Source: Phytoseiulus persimilis
Lineage: Eukaryota > Arthropoda > Arachnida > Mesostigmata > Phytoseiidae
Direction of reading: 5' to 3'
Length of the DNA stretch: 64,000 bases
Assembly: GCA_037576195.1 (NCBI GenBank)
Contig: CM075102.1
Coordinates: 20,208,745-20,272,744, forward strand
The position numbers and the translations under genes are program-made. The number at the start of each line of letters is the position of its first letter. Within the stretch, counting starts at the first letter, position 1. Below the pieces are notes generated by a model that searched no databases, was not told where the DNA came from, and was given only the letters and a program-made list of their open reading frames with translations. Below are positions 23,617-36,106 of the stretch, piece by piece.

Positions 23617-26600
23617 ACATTTTCTTGAAAATGGTCGGAACTATTCCGAAATTAATGGCGTACAGACACACTGTTACATGAGAACAGTCTGTCTCCCCAA
23701 CAAGCACACTCGGGTTCACACTACGATCGTCAAGTCTGGTAGCTATGCTTAAGTCTAAGCGCTGTGATCGTCCGGATTGTTTCATACGCTTTCTGCATGC
23801 TTCGACCCTAGCTCAGCGCTAATCTGTTGACGATGAGCAGCAGCAATCTCGAGGAGACTTAGATCTTCAAGCGAATCGATCCCAGGCCGAACGATGAACC
23901 CCGATCCACGAAGCAACAAGCACAGGAAAACTCGATTAAAAACCATATTCCGAAGCGCCGTTTCGGGAGTGTTCGCCGACGTTGTTGTGAACCTCTCATT
24001 TTGGCTCGGAAAACATACCGCTCCAAAAGAAGCATCGGATCCCGAGCCGAGCAGAAGTTCCGTTGAAAGCGGAGGTCCAGGAGATGTAACTTCTGCGCAC
24101 TGATCAAAAAACGGGAACAGGAAAACGATGAATTTGGCCAGTAACTGAAGAGGAATAAAGCCGGGATGGTTTCGATCCGTATTCAGAAAAGCTGAGAACG
24201 AGGCGACTGTTTTGCTATTATGTTCGTCCCATTCGGTTGGGTTAAACTCTCATATTTTACCGGAGTACTTATCCTCGAATGGTCGCCCCGGAAGAAGACT
24301 CAGCACACGGATAACGTCTGTTTCATGCGTGGGAAGTTCCGTTTCCCAATATATTCTGCCCTGCATTCCACAAAGATTGTGCACATCACTGGATGGAATC
24401 GACTCATCAATTATTAATGAACTTTGTTGGGAACGAAAGAGTCCCATATCTTCCGTCTCCAACGAAGCAAACGCCTCCTCTTTTTACATCCTTGGAAATA
24501 CTCTTCTTGAGAATGATCGGAATCGAACGAGAGCTCTTAAATCATTCAGTAGAATCGAGCGAACGAGGGGGCGAGCACGCTGTCAAGCCTGAGAGAGTGT
24601 TCACTTGATGAGCCTGGATGGTTACGAGAGCTTCGGCCAGCGTTTGACTTTCTGACATCAGGGACGAGGGAGCTTCGCGGATTTCAATCGATCCACCCGA
24701 TACTATCGTCGATACTCCATCTAGAGAACGGAACTCTGTTGCATCGTCGAAGACTCTGAAGCCTCCAGAAGATAATCGGGATGCTCAATGGCTCCGCTGC
24801 GTCCCAACTCGGGAGTCTGTGCCGCTATCAGGAGTCGAATCCATGGCACTGATTGCCCCAGAGGGCTGCGAGCCAATATACCAAGATGGAGCTGAGAAGA
24901 CAGATCAAGGGCCTGCCTGGCTCGAATGGTTCTCGCACCATCAGAAGCTTTTCTGATCTAGGGACATTCGTCATACTTCGAGAGATAAGGCGAACCAGGG
25001 CCGCTCCGGGGAGCTATCGGAGCACCGGCGAGATCGAAGAAGTCGAATCCTCTCAACGGGCAATTTGTCGGAATACCAGATACCTGGCAGATCCCCAAAA
25101 GCTCGGCACAAACTTTTTCGACCGGTTTTCCCTCCTTTCTGTAACGGCGACTGTTGTCGCTAATCGATAGCGACCCACACTAGACCAGATGTCACATTTC
25201 GCTGCTGACAAGAATTCTGTGCCGTGACTCTCATGCTCGCGGGCGTTCCAGGTGATAGCAGAACGTTTTTTCTCTCAGATGCCAACAGGGCATTCTCCGC
25301 CGAGCGACGTCCATCCATCTAGTAAACAGCGTGTTCCCCCATGTGTTGAATGTTCGTAAAAAATGGATGGATTACGCTCACAGAAAATTTCAAGCTCACA
25401 AACACATGAGCATTGAACGAGCTAGCTCTGTAACCGAGAGGGAACGAGAACGGCGCAGTGATTTTTCTTCCAAACACAGCAGCTCTGACATCAGCGTTCC
25501 TGACACTTGTTGGGGCAAGCAGTACGGCGGGTGACTTTGTGCGGCGGTCGCCCTGCGCAGAATGGGAATGATGCTAAACATTGTCGAACGATAATTCACC
25601 AAACATCACATCGAGAGATCATGGGAGATGGCGACTCCCGAACCTCTTAGCGACAAAATCCTCCCTCACTCCTCGAGCGCACATAGGACCTGAGCCTACG
25701 GGTTCATCTTCACTTCATTTTCATGATACTTCTAAGCAGCATAGTTCAAGATCGTCACGCTTTTTATGCGACACTGAACGTTCTTGAACGAGGCATTGAG
25801 TCAACGCTGCTTGAACCAATCGCCTGCCTAGGTTTTGGTCCGGAGAACGGGGAAACCGACAGCTCGAGCATTTACGTAATCATGCCCTCGATTTTCACTG
25901 GAGTAGATACAGTTATGACTCTTCCGTACGAAAAGTGGACGACCAGTCAATCAGAGAGCCCGTCATTTCATAGAACAGTCAGTTGCTAAGGTTGACGACC
26001 AGTGAGACTGTCGATGGATGGAGTGATCGATCAGTCAACCGCGACAGTGATTCGGGGAATCGTAATAAAAAATACTTCACTTGATTTGCACTGATTCGGT
26101 GGCGACCCTTGAAATGGAAGAAAATGCGTTGATTACAACACCGTCGGATAGTTTCGCATCGACGGAAAGATTGTCAACTATTTTTCGTTGTTGGTCAGAG
26201 CTGCTGCTGCCGGTGCCTTGACTCGACGAGTCAGGTGAAAGATTGAGCGAAGATTTGACGCAAGCTTTCCTCCGTTCACTGGCTCACTCAGCGAACCACT
26301 GGATCGGGTGGTTTATCACTCGGCCGCTTATTCCCGGCCGTTTAGCCGGAACAGAAACGTTGGACTGAAACTCAGCGGTGGAAACGATGTGTGAATTGCG
26401 CCTGCAAGAACATGAAATTTGCATTTTGTCACCTTTCGCCGGTGATGACGCCATCGAGCCACCACCCTTATGGCTCGGGTGAGCGCCATGCTTTTTCAAA
26501 GTCAGTGAGGCCTCGTTACATCGACATTGTCCCTGCGTAATCTAATTCCTCAGACGTATCAGATGAACTCAGAACGACTCGCGACCCGATGCTCCCATGC

Positions 26601-26677
26601 CTCACTTTCCTGCGAGATTTCGTCATTAATTGTGCTGATGATTTTTCAACAAACTAAATTCCCGAACAAACGCTCAC
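23617..26677. other. No gene assigned
   Basis: Open frames on both strands are short or start at non-ATG codons. No splice-bounded exon or domain was identified. Confidence 0.3.
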
Positions 26678-26893
26678 AAGTGCAGGTTGTTCACGGTTAG
26701 TATATTCTCGCGAATAGAGCTCCATTCTCGCCAGAGCTTGTAGGGACTTTTCGCAGGCCAGAAGCGGCCTCCAGTAGTTGAGACGCGTGACATTCTCAAC
26801 AGAGACACCGTTTAACGCTTCCAGGGGCGCTGAGAAGCCCCCATGAATCTCTATCACCTGGCCTGTGGCGATTCTCCCGTGAACACCTTTGAT
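26678..26893 (-). CDS. Internal exon of an unknown minus-strand gene
   Basis: Seventy-two codons in phase 0 follow a strong acceptor (ATTTTTCGCAATCTAG) and end at a donor GTGAGC (26672-26677). The peptide starts IKGVHGRIATGQVIEIHGGF and contains one Asn-Val-Thr sequon. A second possible exon of the same strand lies at about 27.63-27.71 kb, after the acceptor CTTCTCCTTCCAG. Its reading QSISQSTEGVSDPGFH ends at a GTATTT donor. The join between them is not proven and the family is unknown. Confidence 0.4.
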
Positions 26894-28603
26894 CTAGATT
26901 GCGAAAAATGTGGGCGGAGTGATCCTTGAGAATGGGTTTGGAGGTATCCCAGCCAGTATGTTGATTTGCCTCCGAAAAGAAGCTCTCTGAGAGCGGGCGC
27001 CAGCCGGATGCCGGCGCGAAAAATAGCGTTTCGCAGCCGAAATCGTAATATTTTTCCAATTACAAGGGATGGAATACGTTTTTGTGAGCTTTCGCAATCC
27101 CTGGTTGGAATATCTGTCATTTAAAGCTTTGGTGATCAGCCTTCAGTACTGTCAATCGGCTGCCTCCCGCGGCTGTAGTGAGCTCTTTTTCAAGACAGAG
27201 CGGGACATCTCGGAAACCAATCAGTTCCATCGAACGGCGAACCCTCAGCAAGTTGACCAGGTTTCCTCAGTATGTTTCCCGGCACTTCCTGCCCCTGCTG
27301 TGTGTCTACATCGAGCCTGTGAAAGAATTCTCCTGGAGAGTGTGGAACCTCATTCCACTTCCATAAAGGGTATGGTGACCGCTCAGGACTATTCTCCAGC
27401 GAAGCCGCGGCCCGAAGCTCATGCAAGTGACAGCTTCGAACCGAAACTCGCATAAATCGGGCAATTTCACTCCCCAGGCCGACGAGGCAGAGGCCAGAGA
27501 AGAGCGTCGTCCGAGCGCCCACGAGGAGGAGTCGGCTCACGTAAAGCCGCGCAGCTCATCAGCATATATGGTAAACTCTCAACCTTTGAAGCATCATGAG
27601 CAAGCACAAACAAATACGATGACCAGAGGTGTCGCCTCTTCCAGATGAAATCCCGGATCTGAAACACCTTCCGTAGACTGACTAATGGATTGTTCTGGAA
27701 GGAGAAGAGAAAATCCGGCATGTCACAGAAGCTCAACACTATTTTCAACGAAAGCTGTCTCTGTATTGTTCAGTTGCGTAACCGGCGAAAGCTATCGCCA
27801 CAGCAGTAGCGTCGTCAGCGTTGACGTCAGCCTGTTAGAATAACAATGAAAACAATGTCAACAGTGTCGAATTCCGGACCATTTGTTTCCGTCCTTCCAG
27901 AATTCGCTCGTCCGTCTAACGAGAATCACAAGTCATGTTCGAGCGCGCAGGCCTGAGACCTGAGGCGAACCAAGACCTCAATTCTATTCGAGTAGAAGCA
28001 CTGGGACAATGAAAACAGCCGACGGGCATCAGCGACGGCCTTTTTCCCAATTTCAAACCTTGCTGAGCGCTCTTCGAGAAAATAGAGGACCAACGAAGGG
28101 TCTCTTCAAACGGATCCTGTGCAGCACAGTCCCGCGCTGCCGAGCTGATTTCTCGTCGAAGACAGTGTTTCACCGGGCACAACAATCAAAAGTTTCCTTC
28201 CGGTAGCTCCCTCTTTCTTTCTCAGTGACGCTCACCAACGATATCCGGTAGGTTTCTAGGATAAATGCATCCAGTAGTCGAGCCATAAAACCCGAGTTAC
28301 CGGCGTTGTTCCAGTCTGCGCTTGTAACTAGGATGTGTTTCAGCAGACGTGGCTTAGGAACTTCGACTCTGAAATCACGCCTTGGTCACGTTTCCGCGCC
28401 ATGTAATGCGCGCTGTAGACGATCCTGCGCATGCGCTCTCTCCGCTCTTGTCAGCTGACGTCGAGGTTGGCAGCGCTTTGTCTACCTTGGATTGTCCACT
28501 GAATTGCGATTGGCTCTTTTCCCTGATTTCTGGAGTCAGGACCGCCATATTCGATGATCAAACTGTTCGGAACGGTCCCATGAATCTGTGAATCTCGCTC
28601 ATC
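26894..28603. other. No gene assigned apart from the possible exon near 27.7 kb
   Basis: Overlapping open frames occur on both strands at 27.07-27.65 kb, including a hydrophilic plus-strand stretch at 27421-27648. No domain or matching splice pairs were found. Confidence 0.3.
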
Positions 28604-31600
28604 ATGGACAACCTTAAAAGCTTCGGTGAGTGGGCTCCCAAACACTCAACGAACCCAATCCGAGATACCCTCACCAGGCGAGAGCAAACTCCAAACGCCT
28701 GCCGCAGAGTGATTTTAGCTCACCTCCAATCCAGTTTCGAAGGTAGTCTCGCTCGAACCGAATGTAATTCCGCGCGTGGAATACTGCGAGCACTCGAGCT
28801 CGTGAATTCCCGGGGCGACGTTAGTGTGTGGCTTCGATTCGAGCCATGAATTGAGCAATCACTACGAGAAGGCTTCCGATTTTGTCGAAACGTGAACTCG
28901 CAAGTTTTTCGTTCGAATTTCCATTCCATGTGAGTGAGTTGCGTATACGACCGCGACGGCTTCCTTTGCTGCCCTCGACATTTTTCTTTGCTGCCCTCGA
29001 CATTTTCCTTCATAGACATGAGTCGTCCAAATCAGCCTCGAAGTACTACGATATTTGTCAATGTAAAGCTCAACCGCTGCCTCTATTCGATGTTAGGAGG
29101 GCGAAAAAGTGGGTGCTCTGCACGATGATACGCAACGAGTATACTAATCGATTCTCGGGTGTCCGAAGAACGACTTGCAGGTTGAACCCGGTATTCCACC
29201 AGACTTTAACCCCCTCCCACCGTTTTAAAACTCCCCGCTCACCCGATTTATAGAAAGCTTCAGGTTCTTCGGGAGGGGAATATTGCGGAGATTCGTAGAA
29301 AACTCGAAATATATGGGGAAATCGTGGGAAATTAGTGAGTTCAGCTCGCTCCCGGATCGGGGCTCGCTTCCCGCCTAAAGAGCGTTGAAAGTCGTGTGAG
29401 ACATTGGTAATTATGAAACGCTCGAGGAAAATCTGGATCCCGAGCTAGGAATCTGTCCAGTCTGATCTATCACGGCGGAGTTTCGCAAAGCTCTGCGCAC
29501 ACACACGAGCACAGACGTAAACACGAAACTCTTTTGTTGTTCCAACCCTGAATCAACGCAACAGAAACCCGGCCGAGAACTGTATTCGTTTCTCCTTTTT
29601 GGTAAGCTCGAATCGAAGGGATATGACTGGTTATTCGGTCGGACAAACGATGCTCTGCGGGTGACTCCTGCGGACGGGAAGGACACCGATGGTTTTCCTT
29701 CGTCTGAAATTTTCTGAGGATTCAGAACTCCCCTGATTTTTCCGAGTGGCTCGAGTGGCTATTCCCGAATTTCTCGTTTGTCCGGTATCTTTCATCCCAC
29801 TCCTCGTTCGGAAGATTTCTGAATTCCGAAGCTCGTCACGATCAAATGAGATCCAGTCAAAGTAGGAGGAGGTGACCTGGTTCGGTTGAAGCCGAAGTGA
29901 AAAAAGCATTCGGAGGAAAGTCAGGTGTTAATCTTCAGCTCTAGAATCCGACGGCGACGGGCGAACACTCCGCCCATAGCACTCCGTAGGTGTTTCAAAA
30001 ACAGGCTCTCTGCCGCCAAGTACACCTGTACATCTTCGCGACCTTTCTGACAGCATCTGTGAGCTGGCGCTCTGTTTCGTTCTTATTCGACGGAAGTTTT
30101 CCAAAGCGGTCTGTAGTCTCAGTCTGGTCAGTGTAGTTACGCTTTATTGCGGGATTCACGAGAAAGTATCGAGAATTTCTGAGTCACCGGTTTCACTCAA
30201 ATCTTACAAGATATGCCACGCTAAGAACAGAAGTCGGAGCGTTCTCTCAACTCAGCCGATCGAATTAATCGAGATCCTACAATGACTCCAAACTGATTCC
30301 AGGAATTCCCAAGACGGATCCTGCGGGGACTCCTAGAGTCATTCCGGCCGTCGATGGACAGGACATGACGAGTTATGCAGGAATCGCCGCTGGATGCGTT
30401 TGCGCACTGTTCGTGGTGGCTCTTCTGTATTCTTACGTTTTGTATCGCAGACGCCGACGAAAAGCCTTAGTGAGAAGACACGTCAGCATGATGCAGGTGA
30501 GCTCTCAATTCTCTCTGCTTCTTCCGATTCCAGAGTTCCACGAGATCTGTTTAGAATTATCTGGCCCTTAGCGTCAGCAGTTCCAGATCGTCGTCACGGA
30601 TGTTAACGTTTCGAGCTCGTGGTACCGTATCCAACGGTGCAGATTATGTCAGAGACAACGAATTTGCTGAGCTCCACATCCGACAGTCTGTCATACGCAG
30701 TGAGTTCGCTTGATCTCAGGAGAGATTCACGCAGTTTCCTTGTCGAGGAAAAGTCTGGGCGTTGATGAACGCAGCGACTGAGTGTCTGTCGATATTTAGA
30801 GCACGTAGACTTCAATGAGGCGCGGTCCCGAAAACCCCGAGTAGAAACGTAATGTCTCGATCGTGACCGCTCCATGTGTCACACGAACCCGCGTCAAATC
30901 TTCATTCAGCCTCTGTACTAACATGCAACTGTTTTTACAACCAATGCAACTGCTACTACAAGTGGTGTAAGTTGAAGGCCGTTTTCTTCGCGAGGGGCTT
31001 GCGTTCCACCGTCGGGTTGCTTAAGGATGGCCGGACTCTCATGCTCGTCTTCGTTTCGGTGACATCTTCGTTCGTAGAAGGCGTCGCTGAACCGACGCTA
31101 ACAATGATTTCAAGATGACCTTGACAAAATCGTGCGTTAATTGCTTTTCCCGTATAATCGCCGCTCGTACAAACGCTCATGGGCGGCCCCTGGCGAGCGG
31201 ATATTTGGATGGACGGCTCAACAAACCAACAGACTTGCGCTCATTAAGCTAAGAGCATTGTTAACACGAAACTGGAAGTCTCAATGTCCACTAAAAGCCC
31301 GGCTCATTTCCCGAAATGCCGCCACCCGCCGGCCGCGATAGTGTGAGCCAAAGTGGTGGTCGCAGAAGCAATGACTGCGGTTGGTGTTACCATGAACAGC
31401 GGTACAGCTCGAATCGGGTCTTGAAATCGACGAAAGGAGAGTATATGGCGTTTTGGGAGCCGACCCCACGGGCGCCGCCGAGTGATTCTGAAGATATTTT
31501 CTAGAACAATTCATCAGTTCCGATTCCGAAACCAATCTTAGAATAAATCAGATTGGAACTGCGGTTGAAAAAGGTCTGGAAGGCTAGAAAGCCAGGCTCT

Positions 31601-34600
31601 GAAGCTGTGGAAATTCAAAAGTGGTCACTGATGGTGCCGACGCTCAATGTGCGATAAATCATGCTTCTTATGAGTTCGAAAACGACCGTTGGCGGCTCCC
31701 AGAATAGTGGTTCATTGTGACTTTCAATCGTTATCATTCCTCCTTGTGCTTCCCGCCTCCCGCTGGAAAATTGATAGAAGGGTAATCTGTGTACGCGGCC
31801 GGTCGAATTCACTTGGGCTACCACATGCATCCACGTAATATCTGTCATTAGCGCGAAAACGGAAAAGAAGCCAACTTCTGTAAGTTTGACGATGGTGACT
31901 CAGAGGAAAACTTCATAAGTAGATGACCGGAGCGATTGACTGAGTAATGAAGATCCTGGGTCGTGTTCACGGTCAGCATTGATCGGCACGCTCCGGCAGG
32001 CGCCTGACGATTCTGAGGAATCTTTCTCCATCATTCGACCCCATCACTGCGCCCTTCCGACTTTGAGCCCCCGTGGGAAACTCCTCATATAAGAGAAGCG
32101 GGATCTCCGATGTGGAGTATGTTGGGTTTCCGGCCCAGTCCACAGTCTCGAGCTCCGATATCCACCCCTGAAATCCCTCGACATTATCTGCGCTCAGGGT
32201 TCCGTTCGTTTTCACCGTATCGTAGTCCCAATCACGAAACGAGTCCATCCGGCGAGACTAGGCTTATCGACGAAACTTCTCGCCGCTACAGATCAGAGAC
32301 GGCGATGAACCGACGTCCTCTCAACTCGGTCTCTCGCCGATAACGCAGTCCGGATTAGGGTGCAGGAGAGTTCTTCAGGTCATGGAGTTGTGTCGGCTCC
32401 GATTCCCGAAATAAGACTTCGCATCTCGACTCATTTACTTCCTCCGAGACTGGTATTATTCGTGTCGACAATACATCGGATGAGTACAGTGGCCGAATTC
32501 GTTCGAGGCCGAGCGGCTCACCGCAAACCAAACATCTGAGACTTTCAATGATGCCGTCCGTGCAACTCCCACCGCTATTCGGCGCTGGTGGGGCTACGGT
32601 AACTCAAGGCTTGACGACGAGGCAAGATATAGTTTTCGACATCGTTCCGAACCCAGCTGCCGCCGCTGCGGCGCGTAGACACGCGAGCGTGTCTTTCTGC
32701 TCGCAGTTAACACCCCTTTTGTGCAAAAGAGAACTGTATGAACGAAACTGTCTCATTGGTGTCTATGGCTGTCTGCCCGACTGGCCGGCTGACAGAGCCG
32801 AAGCCCAGCAGAAAGCTACTGAAAAGCCCAGGTAAAAACAACAGAAGCTCAAGCAAAGGTCCACAGCGGTTCGATAAAGAAGCGGGTAGTGACGTCGGAC
32901 TGAAGTGACGAGGTCCCCTTTTGTTTGAGCGCGGCAGCGATACAAACAGGGGCTTTCGAAGAATAGCAGTCCCCTGCAGGATCCTTGACAAGTCGAAAAT
33001 CACGACAAACTCCGCGGATCGCCCAGCTCGACGCGAGCGACCAAATCGGAACAAGATCCTCATTTCTAGGCTGGAAAACGTCGCTGAACCGTCGTCGGGC
33101 TCGACGCAGCTCATTTCAGGTAGACTCAGCGCCAGGGACTCGACAAAAATTCATCCTTCATGCGGATCGCTCGACTCCTTGGGTTCCGACTGACTTTTCC
33201 GCCAAGCTTCGATGCGACCGGGCTGGTCATTGACGCGCGTCAGCCAGCCACCGTATTGTCGAAGTACATAGTAGCGTGCCGTATGAAGAGACGCGAGTAA
33301 CAAGGTCGACACGGGCACTTGACTCCGATGCTGCGCGAGGAGCGGATGAAGTTGCGGACCTGAGCTGCGTCCAAAGAGAAATTGTTTTATGCACAACAAC
33401 AGCCTCAACAATAACAACAAAGAGATGATCAAAGACCGCTCACGACCCGGAACACTTGGGTCGGCGGTTGTGACGCCCGCCATTTGTGCATCGCATTGAA
33501 TACATAGGAGCAACCTTGACGAAGAAAGTGGAAGACATATGCCGATGCAGCGGCAGAACCAAGCGGATGCTTGGTTGGTTGGATGAATGAACCGATGAAT
33601 GGCTGACGAAGTGACTGATCGTCAAATCATTTTCACAGAATCGTGACGCACAATGGTTCCGGTCGCCGCTAAAATACGACAATGCTCAACAACACAGTTT
33701 ATGGTTCAAATATTTCCAACGGACGCGGCGATTAAGAGCGCGTGAATAGGTGCGTGACGTGCGCGGTAAAGCTCGAATGAAGTGTGAAGCGGGAGTGTGA
33801 GTGCAGTCGGCGTACGGTCGAACCAACGGATGAACGGCCGGCTCTTCTAGGAACGAGGTAACACTCGAGGCACACTCCTTTTTTGTGGCAGTTGTCCAAG
33901 GCCGTCGTTCGACCAGTTCGTCTGGAAAAAGAGAAATGGCTCCTCGCGAACGACCAGATTCGGATTAGCTTCGACATCGAGCGGTATCAAGTCCGGGCAA
34001 TACACGCCACCTTCATAGAGTTGCATGAACTCTCGTGTCGTTGTTACATCCAGAACTTCGATAGAGTTTCGGAACACCGTCAATAGCTTTCCCATGCTGC
34101 GGCAATCCGGAGGTCGGTTTGGCGCTGGAGCCCGATCGGCCGATCCGGCTCGAAACGATAGGGTGAAATCGGGACAAATCAGGCAGAGATTGAATCGTTC
34201 TCGAACTTCCAGGCCAGCGATGCTGCTCTCCACACTCCGATAGGAATTGCATGGACGACGGCCCTGGCGTCTCCGGTTTCCTACAACACAGCTGGACCTC
34301 CTCAGACGTTTCCGCAGCTGATGTCGACCCGCCCTCGACAACCATCTGTTGACGGCGCCTTCTCCAGCTCAGGAATCACTCTCAAAGCCGAGGTGTTGGT
34401 GAGTTTCTGTACGGAACTTCTTGTACAAAGCGTTTTCTTCTGGAACTTTCGGCTACCCAAATCGTTCGCTGAGATTTGAGAGGCGTGACGTTGGCATTGC
34501 GTAACCGGAAGAGTTCTGAGCGTTTCTTTTTTTTGTCATGTGAACCGTCGTGTGAGCTACTTGGAGCTGGGCACCGGTCGGGGCGGTCTGCCGCCGCTTA

Positions 34601-35288
34601 CGATCACGACATTCCCAAGTTTCAAAAGCGAAGTGAGCAAGCAATTATACGATGGGACAGCCAAGGTCTGATGAGTGAAGTCTCAGTTTCTTCAGCATCT
34701 TACAAGTGTCGGAAGAAAGTGAAGATGACGACGATGAAATCCTTGCTCGCGCGAGAGCCGGACATTTTTAGTCTCGAGAAAAACACTTGAAGGAGATACG
34801 GCGTGGCCCGTGAGAGAGGAACGTTATAATGATCCGCGGGCCATCTAGACTTGTCCGTTGACAAAGAATCCTTGTTCACGACAGAAGATTCGTCCACTGC
34901 GTACGCGCACCTGTCGGCGTCGTACTCAGAGCAGACCAACAGTTCCCGAATTTAGCTCCGTAGGCGAAACATCCGACATACCATGGTCAAGGTCCTGCCC
35001 TTCCTCTCCTCTGCAAACCTCGGCCGTGGATCAGCGGATACATAGAATCACATTGAATTTCGGCCGCTCAAAATCTGTAACGATTCACGATTCCAGGACT
35101 CGTCGTACTACAACGGCACCATCAAGAAGAAGACAAGGATGAACAAAGATTTGGCTCAAGCTATCGCAGCGTTCGGCCTCCCCAGAGGCGGCTTTGGGAC
35201 TCTCCGGAAATCAAGTCGCCACGATGAGGACCGCTTGGAGCTTCCTGACAATATGGAAGTCGTCTATCAAGAAAGGACGGCCGTATGA
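28604..35288 (+). CDS. Single-pass membrane protein with long Ser/Pro-rich tail (partly resolved gene)
   Basis: Exon 1 (28604-28625) gives MDNLKSF plus one base before GTGAGT. Exon 2 (30303-30496) joins in matching phase and encodes a membrane segment, SYAGIAAGCVCALFVVALLY, followed by a five-Arg stop-transfer run. Exon 3 (30555-30699) begins NYLALSVSSSRSSSRM and ends at GTGAGT. Further tail exons are likely at 32139-32343 (RSFSPYRSPNHETSP), 32490-32598 (WPNSFEAERLTANQTSETF), 34183-34398 (ends GITLKAEVL before GTGAGT) and about 34845-34950. The last exon 35097-35288 starts DSSYYNGT and ends at TGA. Without a signal peptide the N terminus is probably extracellular and the tail cytoplasmic. Exons between 30.7 and 32.1 kb and between 32.6 and 34.2 kb are unresolved, and splicing into one gene is inferred. 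Family not recognised. Confidence 0.5.
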
Positions 35289-36011
35289 GAGCCGTAGCGC
35301 CCGGGTAATCCGACATTTGTGATCGTTCAAGCGATCGGCATTGCACTTGGCGATTGCAAGTCCCACGTCAGTAACTTGAAGCTTCCCGGGACGGAATTCA
35401 CTTGTTTTACCTGCAGTCCACTTATTCGAGTGATTGCATGTTAGTTCACCGATCAGCGCGGGGCCGTCCAGAACTTTAATGAGCAGTTGACCACGAAACA
35501 TGACTGCACGATGCAAGTTAGGGTTGACGATGTGAATGATAATTGGAGCGTCGATAATTTAGAACGCGATGACCGAACAAGATGCTGGGAGTCACGCATG
35601 AAGTTTATCCAACATCCTTCGAGCATGAAGTCTGATGTAGCTGATTCCTGGAAGTATAACAGCTCGACCACAAGATGCCGAGTGTAAACAACCGTCTCAG
35701 CGTCAGTATTTCTTGAACGATTCTGAAGAAGTGAAAAGATTTGAGATCGATATTGTTGGAATCGTCTGGAGTTTGGAGGGAGAAAGATTGGGGAGAAGCT
35801 GTTTCGGAGCTTTTGGTTAATGTAAATAAATGTTAAGACAAGAGTCGACGTCTAAGATACGCGGTGTCTTCAATCTGAGTGTCTCACCAGCGCTGTTTTG
35901 AAGCGAATTCTTCGAGTAGACCGTAACTTTCCTCTATCCCCAAGAAGCCCCAGGTCCCTAGTGGAATCCCTTCTGGTTCCGGAAAATCTGAAGGTAGGGT
36001 TCTGAAAGTCC
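35289..36011. other. 3' untranslated and intergenic sequence
   Basis: Lies between the stop of the plus-strand membrane gene and the 3' end of the convergent minus-strand gene. It holds the plus-strand poly(A) signal and no coding exon that I can support. Confidence 0.4.
35825..35830 (+). promoter_or_regulatory. Possible polyadenylation signal of the plus-strand membrane gene
   Basis: AATAAA 537 bases beyond the TGA at 35286-35288. It is the nearest canonical hexamer noticed on this strand. Confidence 0.4.
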
Positions 36012-36017
36012 TTTATT
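36012..36017 (-). promoter_or_regulatory. Polyadenylation signal of the type II membrane protein gene
   Basis: AATAAA on the minus strand, 90 bases after the TGA at 36107-36109. Confidence 0.55.
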
Positions 36018-36106
36018 TAAAAAAAGAGCGCCTGGATTCCGAGGAGAATTCCTCCGTATCGGTGTGATCAGAGTGCCTTTGCCGCGTCCCGCAATCCTTT
36101 GCGGGG

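Noticed and set aside
33847..34341. 164-codon minus-strand frame with ordinary-looking composition
   Set aside because: The plus strand over 34183-34398 has a cleaner exon with a consensus donor consistent with the membrane-protein tail, and the minus frame lacks an ATG.
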